Source of the DNA: Acidimicrobiales bacterium
GTDB lineage: Bacteria; Actinomycetota; Acidimicrobiia; Acidimicrobiales; RAAP-2
NCBI GenBank assembly: GCA_025362585.1
Contig: JANYFR010000039.1
Coordinates: 1-64,000 of the forward strand
Length of the DNA: 64,000 nucleotides
Direction of reading: 5' to 3'
Shown: positions 16,898 to 26,140 of the stretch, piece after piece
Layout: every line of letters begins with the position of its first letter
How positions within the stretch are numbered: position 1 is the stretch's first letter
Translations under genes and position numbers: made by a program
The notes under the pieces: generated by a model
Told to the model about the DNA's origin: nothing
Databases searched by the model: none
Seen by the model: only the letters and a program-made list of their open reading frames with translations

Positions 16898-18276
16898 GGA
16901 AACTCGCGTTCGGCAATCCTCGCGAGATCGAGGAGGAGTTGCTCCTCGTGGTGGCGCCCGATGACCTGCAGCCCGATGGGTAGTCCATCGACCGTGCCCG
17001 ACGGAATCGTGATGGCTGGGTTCCCCGTGAGATTTGCCGGAATGGTGAGGGCGCCATTGTTGGAGAGCGCTCGCGCCATGCCGTACTCGGCAATGAGGTC
17101 GACGCCGCCGACGGTCGTAGCGAGCGGACCCTGCGCGCCAAAGGCGACGTCGGGATTCGTCGCGGCGAAGATGAAGTCAACTTGCTCGAAGATGTCGGCC
17201 ATCCGCTCGTTCACGACGATCCGGAACACCTCTGCCGCGCCGGCCCCCTGGATCGTGAATCCCTTCATCGCCGCGTCCAACACGTACTGAATCTCGAACG
17301 TGAGATCGTCCAGGCAGTCGGGGTAGCGACTCCCGAGCAGACCGGTCAGACCGACCAAGTTGGCGAGCGACCATTCGAGACCGCCTTCTGGAATCTCGAC
17401 CACGACGTCCACCCGGTGGAGGCCCGCCACTTTTATTAACTGTTCGGCCCGCTCGATGAGCAGCGTGGTCTGGACCGGGTCGACGAACGCGGAGCCCAGA
17501 TCGATGGAAATGACGGCGCGCTTGCCCACTAAGTCGAAGCCGTCGAGACCGGCCTCCCAACCCTCCACTCGGGGCAGGCTCAGGGTGTCACGCGCGTCGA
17601 AGCCGTTACAAACGTCAAACCATCGAGCCGTGTCACGCACCGAGCGCGAGAGACATCCGATGACGACCGTGAGCGGCGGTTGATGGGCGTAGGGTCCCTT
17701 TGGAATACGCCCGAACGTCGACTTCAGTCCGAATAGTCCGGTGAATCCTGCGGGGATACGAATGGACCCGCCACCATCGCCGCCCGACGCGATCGGCAGG
17801 ATGCCGCCCGCGACCGCGGCCGCCGATCCGCCCGACGATCCGCCGGGCGTCTTGGTCGGGTTCCACGGATTGCGGGTCGTCCCGTGCAAGAGGGTGTTCG
17901 TGCAGTTGATAAATCCGAACTCCGAGGCCGTCGTCTGCCCCACGAGAACGGCACCCGCGCCACGGAGACGTTGAACCTGAGTCGAGTCGATCTTCGCCAC
18001 GTCGTCGCGAAAGACCAGCGACGCGTACGTGAAGGGCCAACCCCGGACCTGGTCCAGCTCCTTAATCCCGACTGGCACGCCACCGAAGGGGAGGGCCACG
18101 TCGGCAGTGTGGGCGGCCCGTTTCGCTGCTTCGGTGTCGACAAAGGAGAAGGCGTTGAGGTCGGAACTCTCGATGGCGTCGAGCGTTGCGTCGAGGGCCT
18201 CGTCGGGACTTACCGTGCCGTCGCGGTAGGCGTCAACTAGGGAACACGCATCGCCCGTCCAGGGTTCGCTCGTCAC
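16849..18276 (-). CDS. Amidase-signature hydrolase
   Basis: A 475-residue member of the amidase signature family. The Ser-cisSer-Lys triad is visible: Lys in VPVGIKELDQVRGWP (near 72), the serine stretch TPGGSSGGSAAAVAGG (near 150), and the catalytic serine region SGGDGGGSIRIPAGFTG (near 172). It hydrolyses a C-N amide bond; the substrate cannot be read from sequence. It lacks the GatB partner, so a free amidase is more likely than GatA. It leads an operon into the D-threonine-aldolase-like gene, which suggests release of a D-amino acid or similar amine from an amide. The start is leaderless. Confidence 0.88.
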   Translation of the reverse strand: MTSEPWTGDACSLVDAYRDGTVSPDEALDATLDAIESSDLNAFSFVDTEAAKRAAHTADVALPFGGVPVGIKELDQVRGWPFTYASLVFRDDVAKIDSTQVQRLRGAGAVLVGQTTASEFGFINCTNTLLHGTTRNPWNPTKTPGGSSGGSAAAVAGGILPIASGGDGGGSIRIPAGFTGLFGLKSTFGRIPKGPYAHQPPLTVVIGCLSRSVRDTARWFDVCNGFDARDTLSLPRVEGWEAGLDGFDLVGKRAVISIDLGSAFVDPVQTTLLIERAEQLIKVAGLHRVDVVVEIPEGGLEWSLANLVGLTGLLGSRYPDCLDDLTFEIQYVLDAAMKGFTIQGAGAAEVFRIVVNERMADIFEQVDFIFAATNPDVAFGAQGPLATTVGGVDLIAEYGMARALSNNGALTIPANLTGNPAITIPSGTVDGLPIGLQVIGRHHEEQLLLDLARIAEREFPWPLTVPTSGVRSTKG

Positions 18277-18282
18277 AGACAG

Positions 18283-18288
18283 AGACTA
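18283..18288 (-). promoter_or_regulatory. -10 box of a leaderless promoter for the amidase gene
   Basis: TAGTCT on the minus strand with 6 bases to GTG 18276. Confidence 0.5.
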
Positions 18289-18394
18289 CCGATACCCACG
18301 GGTAACGCCAGGAATCTCGCAGTCGTCCAGCCCCGCGGGCCAGGCGTTGACCGGATGATGGCCCTAATTACGCGCGTGACGGCGTTGGGACATC

Positions 18395-18421
18395 TTGAAA
18401 AAGTGGAACTCGTGCCATAAT
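18395..18421 (+). promoter_or_regulatory. Promoter of accDA
   Basis: TTGAAA (18395-18400) and CATAAT (18416-18421) are separated by 15 bases, slightly short. ATG 18430 follows the -10 box by 8 bases with no ribosome site, so the transcript is probably leaderless. The amidase promoter is divergent, about 100 bases away. Confidence 0.5.
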
Positions 18422-18429
18422 GACCCCTG

Positions 18430-20271
18430 ATGTCAGACGCCCAGGAAGCCAACGAGACGCGTCCCGAGGACGACCTGGATTCGAGACTTCTGGGCGAGGG
18501 CCACCCCGCCGGGCTCCCGGTCTTCAAACCGCTGATTGGCGCGCACCTGCGAAATCGCCGAAAGGTCAACAGTCCGTCGCAACTCTTGACCTTCCAAGAG
18601 CTCGTCCACTTCAAGGCCAGCCACGGACGCTGGCGCATTGGTAAGGACCTGGTCGGCCTGATCCGTCGCGGCCACGGTGGCGAGGGCGACGAGTCCTACC
18701 CCGACAAACTGCGCCGAGAGACCAAGCGGGGTAAGACCGAGTCCTCCACCTACGGCCTCGCCGTCGTCGACGGCCACCCCGTCGTGCTGTACGCGATGAA
18801 TTGGGACTTCTTCGCCGGATCGCTGGGCGTGGTCTCGGGCGAGAAGTTCCAAGCGGCGGCCGATCTGGCGATTGCGAAGAAGCTCCCCTTCATCAGTGTC
18901 TACGCGTCCAGCGGGGTACGTCAGCACGAAAACTTTGCGGGGTTGACCCAGATGACTCGCATGGTCGAAGCCATCCGTCACTACAAGGAGAAGGTCGCGC
19001 TACCCCACGTGGCGGTGTTGCTCGGCAACGTGTGGGGCGGCGTCTCGGCGAGCGCGGTGCCGAACGCCGATCTGATCGTCGCCACGTCGGGGACGAACTT
19101 CGGCTTCGCGGGCCCCAACGTCATCGAAGCCTTCGAGGGCACTTCGGTACCGACCGACTCACAGAGCGCTGAGGCGAACCTGCTCGATCGCAACATCGAC
19201 GTGGTGCTCTCCGAAGTCGGGGACCTGGTGTGGTACCTCGGGGCGCTCATCAGCTCAACCACGAGTCCCGACAAGCGCAACCAGCTGACCGAGGAGTCGG
19301 TGCCGTTGATCCGCAACGTCACGCCCTCTAACCAGCGACGGGTCTTCACGTTCGGTCCGGTGGGCATCAACGGTCCGCGCTTTGACGAGGAGAAGGAATC
19401 GAAGGAGTACCTCGCCGCCACGGCGCGACTCCAGCCGGCCGCTGACGACTCTGACGCGCTGGTCGAGCAGTACCAGGACCTCATGACCGACGCGAATCGC
19501 GTTGACCTCGAATTCATTGTCCGCTACGGATTCACCGAGGCGGTCGCGGTCTACAACTACGTCCAAGAGTCCGAGTACAAGCGCTATCCCGCGATCGTCG
19601 GTGCCTTCGCGAAGATCGGCTCGCAGCCCTTCGTGGTCGTGGGCACCCAGCCCTCCTACCAACGGTTCGGTGACACCATCATCAAGCGGCCATCGAACCC
19701 CGCGCCCGAGGACTTCGCCTTCATGGAGCGGATGCTCGAAATGGGTGAGCGCTTGCACCTGCCCGCACTCTTCGTCACCGACACCCTGGGCGCCAAGCCC
19801 ACGCTCGAGAGCGAGCGCCGCGGCCAGTCGCGCGCCATCGCGCGCTCGATCCTGAAGGGGATCGATTACTCCGAACCGGTCATCTCCTTGGTCGCGGGCG
19901 CCCTGGGCAGTGGTGGAGGGCTCGCGACTACGCCCATGGCGGACCACGTGATCATGTTGGAGAAGGCGATGGCCTACGTGGCCGAACCTCGCTCGGCGGC
20001 TTCGATTCTCTACAAGACTGCGAATCCGACCCGCGACGAAGTGCGCACGACGCTCGCCACGATGCGCTCGACCGCGAAGGACCAGCTCGACCTCGGGCTG
20101 ATCGACGAGGTGCTGAGCGAAGATCCGAACCCCTTCGTCACCGTCGAAGCGATCCACGCGGCAATCCTGCGCTCCTACGTGGGGCTCGCGCAGCTCTCCG
20201 AAAAGCGGCTGCGCGCTCGGCGCCAGGAACGAATTCGCGGACTTCGGGCATTCGAGATTATTCAGGAGTAG
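18430..20271 (+). CDS. accDA: Acetyl-CoA carboxylase carboxyltransferase, fused beta and alpha subunits
   Basis: A 613-residue single chain. The N-terminal half is AccD-like (SSTYGLAVVDGHPVVLYAMN, GVVSGEKFQAAADLAIAKKL, SGVRQHENFAGLTQMTRMV). The C-terminal half is AccA-like (PVISLVAGALGSGGGLA, RSAASILYKTANPTRDEVR, DQLDLGLIDEVLSEDPNP). It transfers the carboxyl group from biotin to an acyl-CoA, most likely acetyl-CoA, for fatty-acid synthesis. The zinc-binding CxxC pairs of E. coli AccD are absent. The biotin carboxylase and carrier genes are not in the window. A leaderless ATG start is preferred. Confidence 0.85.
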   Translation: MSDAQEANETRPEDDLDSRLLGEGHPAGLPVFKPLIGAHLRNRRKVNSPSQLLTFQELVHFKASHGRWRIGKDLVGLIRRGHGGEGDESYPDKLRRETKRGKTESSTYGLAVVDGHPVVLYAMNWDFFAGSLGVVSGEKFQAAADLAIAKKLPFISVYASSGVRQHENFAGLTQMTRMVEAIRHYKEKVALPHVAVLLGNVWGGVSASAVPNADLIVATSGTNFGFAGPNVIEAFEGTSVPTDSQSAEANLLDRNIDVVLSEVGDLVWYLGALISSTTSPDKRNQLTEESVPLIRNVTPSNQRRVFTFGPVGINGPRFDEEKESKEYLAATARLQPAADDSDALVEQYQDLMTDANRVDLEFIVRYGFTEAVAVYNYVQESEYKRYPAIVGAFAKIGSQPFVVVGTQPSYQRFGDTIIKRPSNPAPEDFAFMERMLEMGERLHLPALFVTDTLGAKPTLESERRGQSRAIARSILKGIDYSEPVISLVAGALGSGGGLATTPMADHVIMLEKAMAYVAEPRSAASILYKTANPTRDEVRTTLATMRSTAKDQLDLGLIDEVLSEDPNPFVTVEAIHAAILRSYVGLAQLSEKRLRARRQERIRGLRAFEIIQE

Positions 20272-20473
20272 CGCCGTCCAGGCCGCCGGTGGCGTGCACG
20301 GAGGCGCCGGCGTACTGGGTCGCTCCACGGCGCTGCCATCTCGCCAACTCGGGCCCGCGGGCCCAACGGCACGGGCCCAGACCGCCTCGTCCACGATTAC
20401 GGCGTTGCGCAAGTCGAGGGAGATCGAGCAGCCAGTAACGTTGATGAAAAACCTTTCCACAGGAGGACCCAGC

Positions 20474-23233
20474 GTGAGCGACGGCTACGTACGACAGTTG
20501 CCCGACGCCGACCCCGAGGAGACGGCGGAGTGGATTGACTCGTTGAACGCGCTGGTCGATTCACGAGGTGAGCGACGGGCGCGATTTGTCCTGGCGACCC
20601 TGACCGATCGCGCCCGTGAACTGGGGGTGGGGACACCGGTCGAGGTCTCGACACCGTACGTCAACACGATTCCAACGCAGGCCGAGGCCTGGTTCCCCGG
20701 GGACGTGGAGATCGAGCGGCGACTGCGGGCCTACATCAGATGGAACGCGGCGGTCATGGTCGTTAACGCCAATCACCGCGCGGACGGGATTGGGGGTCAC
20801 CTCTCGTCCTACGCCTCCTCCGCCGCACTCTACGAACTGGGCTTTAATCACTTCTTCCGCGGAAAGGCTCACGGCCAGGCCGGCGACCACATTTACTTCC
20901 AAGGCCACGCCTCGCCCGGCATCTACGCGCGGGCCTTCCTCGAACACCGTCTCGACGAGGAGCACCTCGATAACTTCCGACGTGAGCTGAGCGGTCACGG
21001 CCTCTCGAGCTACCCCCATCCGTGGCTGATGGACGACTTCTGGGAGTTTCCGACGGTCTCGATGGGCCTCGGTCCCCTCAACTCCATCTACCACGCCCGG
21101 TTCAATCGCTACGTGCACAATCGGCGACTCGACGACACGTCGAACTCTCGGGTCTGGTGCTTTTTGGGCGACGGGGAGACGGACGAGCCCGAGACCCTCG
21201 GGTCGATCGGCCTCGCCGGACGCGAACACTTGGACAACCTCACCTGGGTCGTGAACTGCAACCTGCAGCGACTCGATGGTCCGGTGCGGGGCAACGGCAA
21301 GATCATCCAGGAACTCGAAGCCGAGTTCCGCGGGGCCGGTTGGAACGTCATCAAGGTCATCTGGGGCGCCGGGTGGGACGCGCTGCTCGCGAGCGACAAG
21401 GACGGCGTGCTGCTCGAGAAGATGAATACGACCGTCGACGGGGAGTTCCAGCGCTTCGCCACCGAATCCGGGGCCTACATCCGCGAGAACTTCTTCGGCC
21501 CCGATCCCCGCTTGCGCGAACTGGTGGCGCATCTGAGCGACGACGAACTACGCAGCCTGCCCCGGGGCGGCCACGACTACCGCAAGATGTACGCGGCCTA
21601 CAAATCGGCCATGGAGCACACGGGCAGTCCTACCGTCATCCTCGCGCACACCGTCAAGGGTTGGACGCTCGGCAGCGCCACGGAGGCCCGCAACGCCACC
21701 CACCAGGTGAAGAAACTCACGCGTCAACAACTGGCGAGTCTGCGCACGCGCCTGCACCTGGAGAACGTGATCGACGAATCGGCGCTCGACGCCGACGAAC
21801 CGCCCTACTACCGCCCGCCCGTCGACTCCGACGAGCACCAGTACCTCATGGAACGGCGCAACCTCCTCGGGGGCCCGGTGCCCACCCGTTCGACCGTCAT
21901 TCGCAAACCGTTGACCCTGCCCCCGAGCGACCTGCTCGCCGAGTTCGATGAGGGCTCCAACGGCGCCGAGGTCTCCACCACCATGAGTTTCACGCGGCTT
22001 CTGCGCACTCTGGCGCGAGCCGAGGGTTTCGGACCGCGCATTGTGCCGATCATCCCCGACGAGGGCCGTACGTTCGGCATGGACGCCCTGTTTCGCGAGT
22101 TTGGTATCTACGCCGCCGACGGACAACATTACGACCCCGTCGACTCCAAACTTCTGCTCAGCTACACCGAATCCCAGGACGGTCAGATCCTCGAAGAGGG
22201 GATTACCGAGGCCGGTTCCTTGGCGAGCTTCACCGCGGCGGGCACCGCCTACGCCACGCGCGGCGTCCCGATGGTCCCGTTCTACACCTTTTATTCCATG
22301 TTTGGCTTCCAACGCGTGGGCGACCTCATTTGGGCGGCGGCCGACGCGCAGGCGAAGGGCTTTCTCCTCGGCGCCACCGCCGGGCGAACCACGCTGCTCG
22401 GCGAGGGTCTCCAGCACCAGGACGGGCACAGTCTGTTGCTCGCTTCGACCGTGCCGACCTGTCAGGCCTACGACCCCGCCTACGCCTACGAGGTGGCGGC
22501 AATCGTGCGACGCGGCCTCGAGAGGATGTACGGCGCGAAGGACGCCCAGGGCCTCGACGGCGCGGGCGAGTCGGTGTTCTACTACCTCACCCTCTACAAC
22601 GAGAACTACGCCATGCCGGCGCGACCACTCGGGGTCACGGACGAGGACATCATGGCCGGGCTCTACCGCTGGGCGCCCGCGCCTGACGGGCGAGGGGCCT
22701 CGGCGACGATCCTGTTCTCGGGTTCGGCCCAGGGAGCGGCCCGTGCCGCCCAGTTGACCCTCGCCGAGCGGTTCGGCGTGGGCGCCGAACTGTGGAGTGC
22801 CACGAGTTACAAGCGGCTGCGTGAGGATGCTCTCAGCGTCGAGCGTCACAACCGTCTGCATCCCGTTGACGAACCACTCCTCGCGCCCATTACCGAGCGG
22901 CTGTTGTCGGCCCCCGGGCCAATCGTTGCCGTGACGGACTTCATGAAGGCCGTCCCGGACCAGGTCGCGCGCTTCGTCCCACCGCTCGAAGCCACGTCCA
23001 AGCGCACGAGCAAAACACGAGCACGACCGTTCATCCCGCTCGGCACCGACGGCTTCGGTCGTTCCGACACTCGCGCCGCACTGCGCCGATTCTTCGAGAT
23101 CGACGAGGCCCACGTCGTGGTCGCGGTGCTTACCGGTCTGGCCGAGATCGGTGCCATCGAGCCAACGATTGTCGACAAGGCGATCACCAACTACGGACTC
23201 GACCCCGACCTCGAAGATCCGAGGACCAGGTGA
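20474..23233 (+). CDS. aceE: Pyruvate dehydrogenase E1 component, homodimeric type
   Basis: About 919 residues, the size of AceE. The thiamine-diphosphate site is in the N-terminal third: CFLGDGETDEPETLGSI followed by NLTWVVNCNLQRLDGPVRG. Family blocks NANHRADGIGGHLSSYASSA, DHIYFQGHASPGIYARAFLE and VPFYTFYSMFGFQRVGDLIW are all present. It decarboxylates pyruvate and acetylates the lipoyl group of the E2. The frame is open from 20294, but GTG 20474 is preceded by AGGAGG; ATG 20444 is an alternative. The E2 gene follows after 60 bases; no E3 (lipoamide dehydrogenase) is in the window. Confidence 0.95.
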   Translation: MSDGYVRQLPDADPEETAEWIDSLNALVDSRGERRARFVLATLTDRARELGVGTPVEVSTPYVNTIPTQAEAWFPGDVEIERRLRAYIRWNAAVMVVNANHRADGIGGHLSSYASSAALYELGFNHFFRGKAHGQAGDHIYFQGHASPGIYARAFLEHRLDEEHLDNFRRELSGHGLSSYPHPWLMDDFWEFPTVSMGLGPLNSIYHARFNRYVHNRRLDDTSNSRVWCFLGDGETDEPETLGSIGLAGREHLDNLTWVVNCNLQRLDGPVRGNGKIIQELEAEFRGAGWNVIKVIWGAGWDALLASDKDGVLLEKMNTTVDGEFQRFATESGAYIRENFFGPDPRLRELVAHLSDDELRSLPRGGHDYRKMYAAYKSAMEHTGSPTVILAHTVKGWTLGSATEARNATHQVKKLTRQQLASLRTRLHLENVIDESALDADEPPYYRPPVDSDEHQYLMERRNLLGGPVPTRSTVIRKPLTLPPSDLLAEFDEGSNGAEVSTTMSFTRLLRTLARAEGFGPRIVPIIPDEGRTFGMDALFREFGIYAADGQHYDPVDSKLLLSYTESQDGQILEEGITEAGSLASFTAAGTAYATRGVPMVPFYTFYSMFGFQRVGDLIWAAADAQAKGFLLGATAGRTTLLGEGLQHQDGHSLLLASTVPTCQAYDPAYAYEVAAIVRRGLERMYGAKDAQGLDGAGESVFYYLTLYNENYAMPARPLGVTDEDIMAGLYRWAPAPDGRGASATILFSGSAQGAARAAQLTLAERFGVGAELWSATSYKRLREDALSVERHNRLHPVDEPLLAPITERLLSAPGPIVAVTDFMKAVPDQVARFVPPLEATSKRTSKTRARPFIPLGTDGFGRSDTRAALRRFFEIDEAHVVVAVLTGLAEIGAIEPTIVDKAITNYGLDPDLEDPRTR

Positions 23234-23293
23234 GCGCAATCGCTAACGTCGTCACGCGAAACGCACGACCTAACGATCAGGAGAAGTAGAGCG

Positions 23294-24640
23294 ATGGCCG
23301 ACGTGCAGATGCCCGAACTGGGCGAGAACATCACCCAGGGAACGGTGACCCAGTGGTTCAAGAGTGTGGGTGACACGACGACGGCGGGCGAGCCGCTCTT
23401 CGAAGTCTCCACCGACAAGGTCGACGCCGAGGTGCCGTCCCCGCTCTCGGGCACGGTCACCGAGATACTGGCCGCGGTGGGCGAGACCGTGGCGATTGGC
23501 ACCGTGGTGGCGGTCGTGCAAACGGGGAGCGGCGCCGCCGCGCCGCCCGTGCCGAGCGATCCGGTGACAGTACGCGAAGCACCCGCTACTCGCGCGGTCG
23601 CCCCCGCCGTTGCGCCAGAGCCCGCCACGGCCGACCCGGTGGTGCCCGTCGGCGCACCACCCTCCGTGGCGAGCGCGACGCCGCGTCCCGCACCCGTCAC
23701 CGCCGTCGCGACAAAACTCGTCACCTCGCCCGTCGTGCGCAAACTCATCAACGAATTGGGCGACGACGCGGGGCTCGTCACGGGCACCGGACCCGACGGC
23801 CGCGTCACCCGCAAGGACGCGGAGAAGGTGGCCTTCTCCGCGGCGCACCGGAGTGTCCGTGCGGCGTCACCATCGAGCGCTCTCGCGGGCGCGCCGTCGC
23901 GTGGCGGGGCACCCCCGCCCGCCCCGGCCGGTGCCAACTTCATTGCGTTCGGCAAGATCCGCAAGATCACCGGAGATCGAATGGTGACCTCGAAGGCGAC
24001 GTCCCCGCACGTCATGACCGCGGTCGAGGTGGACTACGAGCGCATCGAGGCGGTCCGTCGGACCCACCAGGAACGCTGGAAGGCCGAGGAGGGGTTCACC
24101 CTCACCTATCTCCCTTTCATTGCCCGAGCCCTCGTGCAGGCGCTCGAGGAGTACCCCAACCTGAACGCGTCGGTCGTCGAAGGGGGGATTGTCCGACACG
24201 ACCACGTCGATCTCGCCATCGCGGTCGACCTCAATTTTGAAGGTCTGCTCGCGCCCGTCGTGCGCCAGATCGAGGACAAACGCCTCGGCGCCATCGCGCG
24301 CGAGATCGCCGACGTCGCGTCACGGGCGAGGAGTTCCAAGTTGCGCCCCGACGAACTCTCGGGCGGAACGTTCACCGTGTCGAACTCTGGACCGTTCGGG
24401 ACCTTCATGGTGGCGCCCATCATCAATCAGCCACAGGTCGCGATTCTCTCGACCGACGGCGTCTCACGCAAGCCGGTGGTGGTGACCGACGCCGCAGGTG
24501 GCGAATCGATCGCGATCCACTCGATGGGGATGCTCGTCCTTTGTTGGGATCACCGCGCCTTCGACGGCGCGTACGCCGCGGTGTTCCTGCGCCGGCTGAA
24601 AGAGGTGCTCGAGCACCACGACTGGGCCTCGGAGTTCTAA
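23294..24640 (+). CDS. Dihydrolipoamide acyltransferase (E2)
   Basis: A 448-residue E2. An N-terminal lipoyl domain carries the lipoylated lysine in EVSTDKVDAEVPS (K42). A Pro/Ala-rich linker leads to the E3/E1-binding domain (SPVVRKLINELGDDAGLVTG, then GPDGRVTRKDAEKV, about 140-180). The catalytic acyltransferase domain ends with DHRAFDGAYAAVF, the active-site HRxxDG-type motif (His near 420). There is a single lipoyl domain. It sits directly after aceE, so it probably serves pyruvate dehydrogenase; in actinobacteria such an E2 can also be shared with the 2-oxoglutarate complex. Downstream is a bidirectional terminator. Confidence 0.93.
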   Translation: MADVQMPELGENITQGTVTQWFKSVGDTTTAGEPLFEVSTDKVDAEVPSPLSGTVTEILAAVGETVAIGTVVAVVQTGSGAAAPPVPSDPVTVREAPATRAVAPAVAPEPATADPVVPVGAPPSVASATPRPAPVTAVATKLVTSPVVRKLINELGDDAGLVTGTGPDGRVTRKDAEKVAFSAAHRSVRAASPSSALAGAPSRGGAPPPAPAGANFIAFGKIRKITGDRMVTSKATSPHVMTAVEVDYERIEAVRRTHQERWKAEEGFTLTYLPFIARALVQALEEYPNLNASVVEGGIVRHDHVDLAIAVDLNFEGLLAPVVRQIEDKRLGAIAREIADVASRARSSKLRPDELSGGTFTVSNSGPFGTFMVAPIINQPQVAILSTDGVSRKPVVVTDAAGGESIAIHSMGMLVLCWDHRAFDGAYAAVFLRRLKEVLEHHDWASEF

Positions 24641-24660
24641 CGGCGCTCAGACTGCGCGCC

Positions 24661-24703
24661 CAACCACGAACCCCCGGTGCGGCGCACCGGGGGTTCGTGG
24701 TTG
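24661..24703. terminator. Bidirectional hairpin terminator
   Basis: A perfect 20-bp stem (CAACCACGAACCCCCGGTGC and its complement at 24684-24703) with a 3-base loop lies between two convergent genes (E2 and the substrate-binding protein). It would stop transcription from both sides. Confidence 0.88.
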
Positions 24704-24716
24704 TTGGCGAGACTGG

Positions 24717-26078
24717 TTACCGCAGCCAGCTCGGGATGCCCGCGCTGAACTTCGTGGCGGGAACGACTGGACCAGAGTTGGTCGCGTCGGTCGTGTAGAT
24801 TTTGCCGTTGAGCGGGGCCAGTGCGGTCGCACTCTTCACAATGGTGAGGTAGCCACCGTTCAGGCCCTGGTGGTTCGCTGGGCCGTAGCGCAGTGGCGTC
24901 AGCGACGGCGTCTGGTTGAACGTCGTGCTGGTGAGTGTCTTGATGAAACTGGCACGAGTAAAGTTCTTCCCCGCGGCCTTCAACGCTTCGACGAAGGAGA
25001 CGCCCCAACCGATGCCGTTGGCCATGTTGCCCGTGATGGTGCTCGTCGCGGTGAAGCTGGGAAAGTCGACCTTGTCCGCCAGGAGCACCTTTTTGGTCCA
25101 CGCGAGCCACGGGTTATTCGTGTCCGACGTGGTGTGCAGGTAGCTGAAGGAGACGGCGCCGATTTCCGGGTCCGGGAAGGGCGCGCCGGCGAAGGGCGCG
25201 TCGACCGTGACCGGGTCCGAACCGACGTTGGAGATCACCCAGTGCGGCGAGTAACCGAGCTTGAGGGCCGCGCCGAGCACGGCGTCCGTCGCGCCGGGAA
25301 TCGTGTAGAGGACCACGACCTCACACTTGTCGGCCTGGAACTTGGCGACGTACGGGCCCACCGACGCCCCACTCGAGACCACGAGGGCCCCGACCGAGTA
25401 CAGCTGGGTGTCCGAGGGCGCGATGCCGCCGGCCAGGACGCCCGCGAGGCCGTCAGACCCGAAGTCGTCGGCCTGGCCGAGAAAGCAGGTGTTGGCCTGG
25501 GGGTAGCTGCTCTTGATGTACGAAGCGAAGATCTTGCCCTCCGCGTGGTAGTTGATCTGCCAGCCGAAGAGGCCGGGATAGGTGCCGACGTTGTTCCAGT
25601 CGGTCGATCCCGAGTTGACGAACAGCTGGGGCACGCCGTTGGACTTGAGGAGGCTGCGCACCGAGTCCTGCGTGGGAGTCCCGAGGGATCCGACCGTCGC
25701 AAAGACCGGCAGCGAGAGCAGGGCCTTGGTCTGACTGACGGTGTCGGGCACCCCGGTGCACCCAAAGCCCGGCGTGCCGTAGCAGTCGTCCTTTTGGATG
25801 TAGCGGATCTTGCGTCCAAAGACGCCGCTCTTGCTGTTGACGTACCTGAAGACGGCGTTAGCGGCCTTGGCGGCGTCGCTGTAGCCCGACGACGCAATGC
25901 CGGTAAGTGGGACCGTCGCACCGATCGTGATCTGCCTCGCGGTGACGCCCGGGACCTTGGCGACCCTTTTGGTCGACGCCCCCGCGCTCATCAACGACGT
26001 GCCCGATGTGACGAGGCCGACACACAGCAACATCGCCGTGCCGGTGCTCGCCAAGCGGCGCCTACGAGCTGTCTGCAT
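24717..26078 (-). CDS. livK: ABC importer substrate-binding protein (branched-chain amino acid type)
   Basis: A 453-residue secreted or lipid-free binding protein of the Leu/Ile/Val-binding (Periplasmic_6) family. The signal peptide spans about 1-34 (RRRRLASTGTAMLLCVGLVT to AGAST). The mature part shows ITIGATVPLTGIASSGYSD and SGVFGRKIRYIQKDDCYG, then PVFATVGSLGTPTQDSV, typical of the type I bilobed fold. Two cysteines within the CYGTPGFGC stretch may form a disulfide. The RBS is GGGGAG upstream of ATG 26078. It is the last gene of livGFHM-K. Ligand could be amino acids, amides or urea. Confidence 0.88.
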   Translation of the reverse strand: MQTARRRRLASTGTAMLLCVGLVTSGTSLMSAGASTKRVAKVPGVTARQITIGATVPLTGIASSGYSDAAKAANAVFRYVNSKSGVFGRKIRYIQKDDCYGTPGFGCTGVPDTVSQTKALLSLPVFATVGSLGTPTQDSVRSLLKSNGVPQLFVNSGSTDWNNVGTYPGLFGWQINYHAEGKIFASYIKSSYPQANTCFLGQADDFGSDGLAGVLAGGIAPSDTQLYSVGALVVSSGASVGPYVAKFQADKCEVVVLYTIPGATDAVLGAALKLGYSPHWVISNVGSDPVTVDAPFAGAPFPDPEIGAVSFSYLHTTSDTNNPWLAWTKKVLLADKVDFPSFTATSTITGNMANGIGWGVSFVEALKAAGKNFTRASFIKTLTSTTFNQTPSLTPLRYGPANHQGLNGGYLTIVKSATALAPLNGKIYTTDATNSGPVVPATKFSAGIPSWLR

Positions 26079-26140
26079 TTTGTTCTCCCCTGATTGGAAC
26101 TATTGCCCCGACGTTATGCGTCGACAGAGGAGGTTGCAAG

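Noticed and set aside
16849-18276. GatA subunit of the amidotransferase for tRNA
   Set aside because: No GatB or GatC nearby, and the pairing with a PLP aldolase-like gene suggests a free amidase.
21548-23239. A 563-codon open frame antisense to aceE
   Set aside because: Composition is that of a GC-rich shadow frame (Arg/Gly/Val runs, no domain), and aceE on the other strand is certain.
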